Origin: Triticum aestivum
Lineage: Eukaryota > Streptophyta > Magnoliopsida > Poales > Poaceae
Length of the DNA: 64,000 bases
Assembly (NCBI RefSeq): GCF_018294505.1
Contig: NC_057800.1
Span: 175,212,680-175,276,679, forward strand
Direction: 5' to 3'
How positions within the stretch are numbered: position 1 is the first letter of the stretch; each line of letters starts with the position of its first letter. The notes beneath the pieces are model-generated. The model ran no database searches, was not told the DNA's origin, and saw nothing but the letters and a program-made list of their open reading frames with translations. A program made the translations under genes and the position numbers. Shown in pieces: positions 49,005-58,239 of this stretch.

Positions 49005-49185
49005 AGACACAGCAACACATACATGAATATTGGCCCCAGTGTCAACCCACCAATCGGTGGACTAACAAACTGAAAGTACGGTAAACAGATTACCATACCC
49101 AGATGCCCATCATTGTTGCTTAGAATGACACTGACAAATTTGGAGTCCTGTCCTGGCTTCCTGTGCTTGTTTGGGCACTTTTTGC
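49005..49185 (-). pseudogene. Copia protease fragment, copy 2 (duplicate of 48560-48835)
   Basis: The same WWVDTGANIHVC motif and the same preceding TAG stop are seen 448 bp to the right of copy 1. The shared stop means the fragment was already dead when duplicated. The zinc knuckle is missing here and is replaced by a different reading frame ending SALGKKCPNKH. Confidence 0.65.
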
Positions 49186-49190
49186 CTAGT

Positions 49191-51406
49191 GCACTCCACG
49201 TGTTGTAGAGTTTCCTATGTGCTCTTTGCAGACTAGTCATGTCACCAACGTCTACTAATACTCTGTAAAGCTTCTCGACCATTCCTTGTGTAATGTAGCG
49301 CAAACAGTGACTGCTTCTTTCTACAAAGTGGTAAGACCAACTGGACCTACTAATGTAGCAGTTTGCCTTGGACACATTGGCTCCTTTTGTGCAGTTCAAC
49401 TTAAATCAAAGTCGGAATAAAACCGAGCTTTAATTGTGATATCCCCGTAAGCAACAAAAGGTATAAGGGAAACAATTACTGAGCAATAACGGTTCATGAC
49501 TTGTACTCCCAGAAGAAAAACATCTACTGATCTACCTTATCTTAATGGGAAACAAAGTAGGAGAGTAGCAATTCTTAATCAGTGTGATGCATTCATATTA
49601 ACTGAGACATCATCTTAACAATGCCTTGTTTCAACATGTATAAAGAACGACAAAGAAGAAAGGTATCATTCCTAAAACAATGCGACTGATTCATTTTAAC
49701 AGAGACATTATCTTAACAATACCTTGGTTAAACATGTAGAAAGAACTACAAAGCAGGATAGTACCATTTGTAAAACACTGTAACTGATATATAATAACAG
49801 AGGCATTATCTGAACAATACATTTCTTAAACATGTACTCTGGCCGATCCCTAACAGAAATGGTACTCCCGCTGATCCCTAACAAGTGTTGCAGTTTTGAA
49901 CTAAGATTCAGTAGTTAATTCTGATGAAAGTCGGTATTGAAAGTCGGTACTGACCTTTCAGGACCAAGATTTGAAACAACTCGTGAGGAATACCTAAAAG
50001 AGATCTCAACACATATATGGAAATCCGGTCTCCTTTTGTGCAGTTCCACCAAAATTAAGCGAAGCAAAATGTCGCAATAGCAACAAGTTGAATAGATATC
50101 CCTGTTTTAATAGAGGCAAAAAAGGAATCAATTACTGGCCAATAAAGGAGGATGAAACATGCGGCCTCAAAAATGGTAAACCCGCCAATCCCTAACAAGT
50201 GTTGCAGTTTTGAAATAAGATTCAGTAGTTAATTCTGAGAGTGGCATTGCTTAATTTTACTAGCGGCATTAGATTAACAAAAAGCATAAACAGTTCCAGG
50301 GGGCGCAACAACAACATGGGCTTCCATCTACTTATAAAGGGGGTGATGCAGAGTTTGTTGTAACAAAGCAACAAGCATAATGTCTAGGTTGGTCCCATTT
50401 TTGTTCACTACTTAATGGGAAAAGACAGCAATACAATAGCTTCAATTCAACATTTATTTAAAATAGTACCAATACAAGTAGCACAACATCTCAAAACACA
50501 CTGCACGATCATGTGGATGAAGGCAAGTACCAACCTGTCATGACGCACACAAGATCACGTACGAATCTGCCAACACGAATAGGAAATCCAATCTCGTTTT
50601 GTGCAGTTACTCTGAAATCAAGTGAAGTCGCCGGTGAGACATTTAAGTTTGCTATAGCAACAAGTTGAATAGATATCCCTGATTTAACAGAGGCAAAAAA
50701 GGAAACAATTACTACGGATAAAGGAAGATGAAACATGCGGCCACAAAAAGAAGCATCTACCTTATTTTGATGGAAAACAAAGTATAGGACAGTAGCATTT
50801 CTAAAACGGTTGCATTGGTTCATATTAACAGAGAAATTCTCTTAAAGTAGTTCACGAGTTAATTCTGAGAGTGGCATTGCTTAAAATACAATAGCTTCAA
50901 TTCAACATTTATTTAAAACAGTACCAATACAAGTAGCACAACATCTAAAAACACACTGCACGATCATGTGGATGGGACATGGGACATGCCAGCACCATGT
51001 GCGTCCACACGTATAAATGGGTGATGCAGAGTATGTAGCCAAGCAGCATATCTATGTTGGTCCCATATTTGTTCTCTTTGAAACTTTTTCCGATGTGAGG
51101 GCAGCAAATCTAGTCCTGCACAAACTACCTGACCCCCCAGTTTCTTTCCCTTTTCAACAAAGAGTTGGGTTCCTTATAGATGTGTGTACTGGGTTACCCC
51201 CTTTTCCCTTTTCGACCAACAAAGCGGCTGGATAGCTAGTCTATACTACTTTCCCTCCCTCCTTTCCTCATTGAACCACGTCCTAGATTCATGCTCCACC
51301 CCACCGCACCCTTCTTTCCTCTTTGAACCAAGACCTAGATTCGACTACATAATCGAAAAAGATAAGCATGCAGCTAGACCAATGACGGTTTCAAAGAAAC
51401 TTATAC
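49191..51406. repeat. Gene-like region of diverged direct repeats
   Basis: Several phrases recur in the same orientation. TTTTGTGCAGTT and its extension occur at 49383, 50033 and 50596. GCAACAAGTTGAATAGATAT occurs near 50079 and 50656. AGTACCAATACAAGTAGCAC occurs near 50465 and 50921. Three units of about 97 bp around ATCTTAACAATACCTTG span about 49560-49840. Minus-strand frames are short and unrecognised. It looks like repeated exon and intron modules of a duplicated, decaying gene family. Confidence 0.45.
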
Positions 51407-53392
51407 CTTAGGGTCGTCGGGATGTGGCAAGGTGATGTCTACTACAGAACCTTCTTCTTGTAGACGTTGTTGGGCCTCCAAGTGCAGAGGTTTGTAGGAC
51501 AGTAGCAAATTTCCCTCAAGTGGATGACCTAAGGTTTATCAATCCGTGGGAGGCGTAGGATGAAGATGGTCTCTCTCAAACAACCCTGCAACCAAATAAC
51601 AAAGAGTCTCTTGTGTCCCCAACACACCCAATACAATGGTAAATTGTATAGGTGCACTAGTTCAGCGAAGAGATGATGATACAAGTGCAATATGGATGGT
51701 AGATATAGGTTTTTGTAATATGAAAATATAAAAACAGCAAGGTAGCAAGCGATAAAAGTGAGCATGAACGGTATTGCAATGCTAGGAAACAAGGCCTAGG
51801 GTTCATACTTTCACCAGTGCAAGTTCTCTCAACAATAATAACATAATTGGATCATATAACTATACCTCAACATGCAACAAAGAGTCACTCCAAAGTCACT
51901 AATAGCGGAGAACAAACAAAGAGATTATGGTAAGGTATGAAACCACCTCAAAGTTATTCTTTCCAATCAATCCGTTGGGCTATTCCTATAAGTGTCACAA
52001 ACAGCCCTAGAGTTCGTACTAGAATAACACCTTAAGACACAAATCAACCAAAACCCTAATGTTACCTAGATACTCCAATGTCACCTCAAGTATCAGTGGG
52101 TATGATTATACGATATGTGTCACACAATCTCAGATTCATCTATTTAACCAACACATAGAACCTCAAAGAGTGCCCCAAAGTTTCTACCAGAGAATCAAGA
52201 CGAAAACATGTGCCAACCCCTATGCATAGGTTCATGGGCGGAACCCGCAAGTTGATCACGAAAACATACATCAAGTGAATCACGTGATATCCCATTGTCA
52301 CCACAGATACGCATGACAAGACATACATCAAGTGCTCTCAAGTCATTAAAGACTCAATCCGATAAGATAACTTCAAAAGGGAAAACTCAATCCATTACAA
52401 GAGAGAAGATGGGGAGAAGAAACATAAGATCCAACTATAATAGCAAAGCTCACGATACATCAAGATCGTGCCAAATCAAGAACACGAGAGAGAGAGAGAT
52501 CAAACACATAGCTACTGATACATACCCTCAGCCCCGAGGGTGAACTACTCCCTCCTCATCATGGAGAGCGCCGGGATGATGAAGATGGCCACCGGTGAAG
52601 GATCCCCCCTCCGGCAGGGTGCCGGAACAGGGCCCCAATTGGTTTTTGGTGGCTACAGAGGCTTGCGGCGGCGGAACTCCCGATCTATTCTGTTCCCCGA
52701 AGTTTTTAGGGTATATGGAGATATATAGGTGGAAGAAGTACGTCAGGGGAGCCACAAGGGGCCCACGAGGGTGGAGGGCGCGCCCTAGGGGGGTGGGCGT
52801 GCCCCCCTACCTCGTGGCTCCCTCATTTCTTTCCTGACGTGCACTCCAAGTCCATCAGGTAGCTTTCCTTCCAAAAATAACTTCTCCAAAAGGTTTCATT
52901 CCGTTTTGACTCCGTTTGATATTCCTTTTCTTCAAAATACTGAAACAAGGGAAAAACAGGAACTGGCACTGGGCTCTGGGTCAATAGGTTAGTCCCAAAA
53001 GTAATATAAAAGTGTAAAATAAAGCCCATAAACATCCAAAACACATAATATAATAGCATGGAACAATCAAAAATTATAGATACGTTGGAGACGTATCACA
53101 AGGCGTGCGGCGGGAGGTCGGATCTACCCACACTACATACGGCAGTGAGGAAGAAGGGGTCGGTGGCCCTCCTGCACAGGCGCTGGGTGAAAGAGAAAAG
53201 TGCAGCCGGCAGTGGATTGCCTCCCTCGCCGAAGGCGATAGAGTGAACGCTGCACCTCCTCCCCTTCCCGGTGCGACGGGATCCGGACGCCTCCTTCGCC
53301 AGCTGTCTATGAGGGGGGGTGAGAGAGGCAGAGGCCACAGTGCAGTCTTGTTTAGATCTTGTGAAGAGGCTGAGAGACAGTGAATATAGCAA
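51407..53392 (-). pseudogene. First-exon candidate A of an unrecognised duplicated gene, split by the solo LTR
   Basis: From a possible ATG at 53392 the minus strand codes MLYSLSLSLFTRSKQ through a GC-rich segment containing RRCSVHSIAFGEGGN. It enters the target site at 53104 and, ignoring the solo LTR, continues at 51432 to a splice donor CCTAAG/GTATAAG at 51407. It aligns in the same reading frame with candidate B at 55240-55481. The protein is not recognised. The LTR insertion would disrupt the transcript. Confidence 0.4.
51433..53098 (-). mobile_element. Solo LTR, Athila-like family
   Basis: A 1666-bp LTR, plus strand from TGATGTCTACTAC to GGAGACGTATCA. The target CAAGG is exact at 51428-51432 and 53099-53103. 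It is the same family as 17263-18829. On the minus strand it starts TGATACGTCTCC and has a TATA (ACCTATATAT) at about 52721-52729 before a downstream CT-rich leader. No internal region is present. Confidence 0.9.
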
Positions 53393-53516
53393 ACCCTAGC
53401 AAAGGAACGCTGAGCCTCCAGCGTGTATATATATATGTAGTGCGGCGAGAGTGTGGAGAGTGCAAACCCTAGCGAACAAGCGCTGAGGCTCCAGCTTATA
53501 TATATATACTGTAGTA
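53389..53516 (-). promoter_or_regulatory. Duplicated TATA-containing segment upstream of exon candidate A
   Basis: GCAAACCCTAGC, a GCTGAG-CTCCAG stretch and a TATATATATA run occur twice, about 73 bp apart (53389-53441 and 53461-53516). Either could be a core promoter for minus-strand transcription; this is inference from position only. Confidence 0.35.
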
Positions 53517-53770
53517 CGGACTGAGCTCTGGTGCCTTAACTGCACCTGCTTTTGGCTGTATGACATGTGGGCCAGCCACATTTTGGGCCCACCTGTCATA
53601 AACCCAAAGGCAGGTGCACTAAAGTCAATGAAGTTGCGTCCATATAGTACTCGTGTATATGACTAATATATAGTGGAGTGGTTTTCTTATTCTCTCCATA
53701 ACAATCGTTTTAAATTATGTAAGTACGAAATGAAACTCTTTATTTAACGTACCAGTGAAGAAAACTACTA

Positions 53771-53931
53771 CTCCCTCTGTTCCTAAATATTTGTCTTTCT
53801 AGAGATTTCAACAAATGACTACATACGGAGCAAAATGAGTGAATCTACACTGTAAAAAATGTCTATATACATCCGAATGTGGTAGTCCATTGCAAACCAC
53901 TTGAAAGACAAATATTTAGGAACGGAGTGAG
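53771..53931. mobile_element. Stowaway MITE, 161 bp
   Basis: Terminal inverted repeats of about 28 bp begin CTCCCTCTGTTCCTAAATAT and end with the complement ATATTTAGGAACGGAGTGAG. TA flanks both ends at 53769-53770 and 53932-53933. Length and ends are typical. Confidence 0.92.
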
Positions 53932-54119
53932 TACTTCCGATGAACTAACGATCCACGCATCCTGGTCGCACTTCCCGTCCTTCACGTGCGATACACTACC
54001 CTCCCTAATAATCGAAAACGTGTGAGAGTGTGTACAAATAAAGAATTTTAATTTCAATTATCAAAAAGGTTTGAGAGTATGTACAGTTTGCCCTCTCTAA
54101 TAATTATGGTTTGTTGTGT

Positions 54120-54196
54120 TCGTCCTAAAATTGGTCAAACTTTAAAAAGTTTGACTTCAGTCAAATCTAATATGCGGAGTAAATAAAAATGGAGGG
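54120..54196. mobile_element. Stowaway MITE fragment
   Basis: GGTCAAACTTTAAAAAGTTTGACTT followed by AATATGCGGAGTAAATAAAA and AATGGAGGG is the usual right half of another Stowaway family. No left terminus was seen. Confidence 0.45.
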
Positions 54197-54199
54197 CTA

Positions 54200-55239
54200 C
54201 TACGTTCATCCGGGTTTTTAGTCCACACCATTTTTATAATCAAAGTTAATAGCTGGACAAATAAAATTACGGGGGAGCTAGAGAAAAAAGTTGTGAGAAG
54301 GCTTAGAAATCAATACAAAACTTATGCTCTTAGTACCAACATCGATCCTTCTTCGAGGAAACATTTGGTTCATAGCCAAATGTGTGATAAAATTGCACCA
54401 ACGTGAAAGACGACTGCGGCTCCAACGCAACCAAGGTGAACTGACGAAGGATATCATCTTTGTGGGTAACAAGCAAATATCACTGATGGAAGACAGCTTG
54501 TTTTTCATTGAAAATCGATCAGCTTCACCAGCCGACGCAACCATGAGGCGCAACCATGAGTATCGATAGGTCATCGTGGTGATGCATCATCCATTTGGCA
54601 TCAAGTTTGGGTGAGGCACCTATGAAGTTCGATAAATCCTCACTATGGTCTGTTTCTTCTCAGTAGTCAAGCTCGAGGAAGGAAGAACCACGTGGCAGAT
54701 GACAGTGAGGTGGAACAACAATGACCATCCAATTTTGTGCAGTTCCACTAAAATTGAGGAAGACATGCCCGGGTATGGAGATACGCATCGCTGTTTCCAA
54801 AAATATGAAAAAGGGATATAGTGTTGTTACTTTGTTTTGCAAGATTAACAACGACATCTCAATTGTCAATAAGAATTATGAAAAGTACACCAACAAACAG
54901 AAGCATCATGATTATCTTGATGGGAACTAAACTAGGATACCCGAGAAAAAAAGCATTTCTTTATTTAACCGGTGATAGTATTAGATTAGCAGCAACTATA
55001 GGAGCATATGGACAATGACCGCACAACCACCATGTACTTTTTGTCGAAACAAAATGTATACCTCCACGGAGGCATAAACCAGGACAACTTTTCGAGTGGC
55101 AGTTCCTCTATAATAGTAGGTGATGTTGGACTAGCCAATGAACCCTAGCTACTATAAATGGGGAGCTGGGGAGTAGTCGCATAGAAGAAAACACGCATGC
55201 AGCGGCCTGGGGAGCTGGACCAGTACAAAGAAGGTATAC
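54200..55239 (-). other. Putative intron and 3' exon region of unit B
   Basis: On the minus strand the frame at 54660-54800 ends ISIPGHVFLNFSGTAQN then a short tail to a TGA at 54660. This is the same FSGTAQN motif found repeatedly at 48.4-50.6 kb. Between it and exon candidate B the sequence shares intron-like phrases with 49.5 and 50.7 kb. No complete gene structure could be assembled. Confidence 0.35.
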
Positions 55240-55481
55240 CTTAGGTGGGTGAGATGTCGCTTAGGCGGGCGGGCGAGATCAGCCCACACGACGGCAGAGA
55301 ACAAGGGCGCGGAGGACCTTCGTCCATGCCAGCGCCGGCTCCGAGAGGACGGTGCGCATCGGCTTCCTCCATCGCCGACGGCGACAACGTCAACGCTGCA
55401 CCTCCTCACCTCCCGCAGTGGACAGGGTTCGGCCGGATCTGTGACCACCGGTGAGGAGAGAGATAGTGTGGACACTGTCAT
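55240..55481 (-). CDS. First-exon candidate B of an unrecognised duplicated gene
   Basis: The minus strand opens at an ATG at 55481 and runs about 80 codons: MTVSTLSLSSPVVTDPAEP, then RRCSVDVVAVGDGGSRCAPS, then an arginine-rich part, to a good splice donor CACCTAAG/GTATACC with the intron starting at 55239. The homologous frame in candidate A (RRCSVHSIAFGEGGN) is conserved despite large base divergence. That argues for past coding, not a chance frame. No domain, signal peptide or family is recognised. It could be a real lineage-specific gene, a captured gene piece in a transposon, or a pseudogene. Confidence 0.35.
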
Positions 55482-55490
55482 CTTGTTTTG

Positions 55491-56496
55491 ATATGGAGAA
55501 GGTGAGAGAGTGAGACGCGAGAAACTCTACCAACCAAGAGGCTATAATGGAGTAAAACAATCTCTCCATAGCAGTGGTTTTAAATAGAATACGCGCGTTC
55601 CCGGAAAAAAGAAATGAAAACTGGCGGGCAATTTTTTAACGTACCAAGAAAGAAAACTTGATCAAAAACATGCCCCCGCTTCCATGTCGCGAGAGTCGTC
55701 GCACACACACACATAGACATAGACATGCATATCCGTGTTTACGTAAAATTCCATTTCCATCTCCATCTCCAATCATATTTGTCCAACTGGCACATTATTT
55801 ACGTTGTTAATTATATACGCGGCAATATTAACATACAACATCTCTTGTTTGCGGGCATCCGGACCGCTGCCACGACCGCTCGTGACCAACCCGAACCCTC
55901 TTCATCACCCGCGCATGCTTCCCGCCCGAAACGGTCAGCGCCGCATTCATGCCCGGCCAGAGCGGACGCGACCTCTCACTGGCGCCGGCATTGAAGCAGC
56001 GCGCCGACCGAGAGAGCGTCGCCCGCGCCACTTCCTGGTGCACGCGACTGCTCCGCGTTCAAAGGTCGCAATAGCCGGCCACAACATGCATGTAAAAATT
56101 TCTTGGGAGTCCGTGCTACAGCTAGCTGTCCTCCCCAACTCGTCAATATCTTCCAGTAGTACTAGTACTCCATGGCGAGATCCATCGACAAGCAGGCGGG
56201 AAAGTTATCGTATACTCAGTTTGCGGTGAGTGGCATGCCGAGCGACCGTGTGGGGTCGAGCCATCCAACGAAACTAAACGTTGGTTTCTCTCCGTTTCTA
56301 TTTTTTCTCCGGAAAAACGGAAACTTTCCACTCCATTTTCATTTTTCATTCCTACTCCAAGGTTGCCCCGTTTCAACATTCCATCAAATACAAAGGAAAA
56401 CTAACACGCATGCTGATGCATCTTAATGATTCACATATCGTAGCCAATATTTACTTCACAACTAAAGACAAAAGTTGTGAGAGCATGTACGAAAGA
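55491..56496. other. Intergenic stretch before the minus-strand copia element
   Basis: It contains a CA-rich microsatellite-like stretch near 55700 and a GC-rich block at 55850-56090 with open frames on both strands. Neither matches a known domain. The block resembles dispersed grass repeats, but no ends were found. Confidence 0.3.
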
Positions 56497-56501
56497 AAAA
56501 C

Positions 56502-58207
56502 TGTTGGGGAATGTTGCAGAAAATAAAAAATTTGTACAGTTTCACCAAGATCTATCTATGAGTTCATCGAGCAACGAGTGATCGTAGTGCATCTACATAC
56601 CTTTGTAGATCGCGAGCGGAAGCGTTTAAGAGACGTGGATGATGGAGTCGTACTCGCCGTGATCCAAATCACCGATGACCAAGTGCCGAACGGACGGCAC
56701 CTCCGCGTTCAACACACGTACGGAGCGGATGACGTCTCCTCCTTGATCCAGAAAGGGGGAAGGAGAGGTTGATGAAGATCCAGCAGCACGATGGCGTGGT
56801 GGTGGATGCAGCAGTCACCGCAGCAGGGCTTCGCCGAGCTTCTGCGAGAGGGAGAGGTGTAGCAGGGGAGAGGGAGGCGCCAAGGCTTCAGGGTGCGGCT
56901 GCCCTCCCTCCCCCCTTTATATAGGCCCCCTGGGGGGGCACCGGCCCTGGAGATGGGATCTCTCAAGGGGGCGGCGGCCAGGGGGTGGAGTGCCCCCCAA
57001 GGCAAGTGGGGCGCCCCCCCCCCCACCCTAGGGTTTCCAACCCTAGGCGCAGGGGGCCCAAGGGGGAGCGCACCAGCCCACTATGGGCTGGTTCCCCTCC
57101 CCACTTCAGCCCATGGGGCCCTCCAGGATGGGTGGCCCCACCCGATGGGCCCCCGGGACCCATCCGGTGGTCCCGGTACAATACCGGTGACCCCCGAATC
57201 TTTCCCGATGGCCGAAACTGCACTTCCTATATATAATTCTTCACCTCCAGACCATTCCGAAACTCCTTGTAATGTCCTGGATCTCATCCGGGACTCCGAA
57301 CTACTTTCAGATTACTGCATACTCATATCTCTACAACCCTAGCGTCACCGAACCTTAAGTGTGTAGACCCTACGGGTTCGGGAGACATGCAGACATGGCC
57401 GAGACGCCTCTCCGGCCAATAACCAACAGCGGGATATGGATACCCATGTTGGCTCCCACATACTCCTCGATGATCTCATCGGATGAACCACGATGTCGAG
57501 GATTCAAGCAATCCCGCATACAATTCCCTTTGTCAATCGGTATTTTACTTGCCCGAGCTTCGATCGTCGGTATCCCAATACCTCGTTCAATCTCGTTACC
57601 GGCAAGTCACTTTACTCGTACCGTAATGCATGATCCCGTGATCAAACACTTTGATTACATTGAGCTCATTATGATGATGCATTACCAAGTGGGCCCAGTG
57701 ATACCTCTCCGTCATACGGAGTGACAAATCCCAGTCTCGATCCGTGTCAACCCAACAGACACTTTCGGAGATACCCGTAGTATACCTTTATAGTCACCCA
57801 GTTACGTTGTGACGTTTGGTACACCCAAAGCACTCCTACGGTATCCGGGAGTTACACGATCTCATGGTCTAAGGAAAAGATACTTGACATTGGAAAAGCT
57901 CTAGCAAACGAACTATACGATCTTGTGCTATGCTTAGGATTGGGTCTTGTCCATGACATCATTTTCCTAATGATGTGATCTTGTTATCAATGACATCCAA
58001 TGTCCATAGTCAGGAAACCATGACTATCTGTTGATCAACGAGCTAGTCAACTAGAGGCTTACTAGGGATAAGTTGGTGTCTATGTATTCACACATGTATT
58101 ACGATTTCCGGATAACACAATTATAGCATGAATAAAAGACAATTATCATGAACAAGGAAATATAATAATAATCCTTTTATTATTGCCTCTAGGGCATATT
58201 TCCAACA
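56502..58207 (-). repeat. 3' LTR of the minus-strand BARE/Angela-type element
   Basis: A 1706-bp LTR, TGTTGGGGAATG at the left and ATATTTCCAACA at the right on the plus strand. TATA on the minus strand (CCTATATAAA) is at 56916-56925. The polypurine tract complement GTCTCCCACTTGC follows at 58208-58220. Confidence 0.92.
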
Positions 58208-58239
58208 GTCTCCCACTTGCACTAGAGTCAATAATCTAG

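Larger units (their letters stand above)
48387..49190. repeat. Direct duplication with a period of about 450 bp
   Basis: AGTCCGGTG followed by CTCAAGGTGACGACGAATGA begins at 48387 and again at 48840. Similarity continues through the FSGTAQN motif and the protease fragment to about 48760 and 49185. Confidence 0.8.

Noticed and set aside
53421..53440. TATGTAGTG at about 53431 as the missing CACTA right end
   Set aside because: It is embedded in a TATA repeat within a local duplication, lacks the poly-T next to the terminus, and is not followed by the interrupted LTR sequence.
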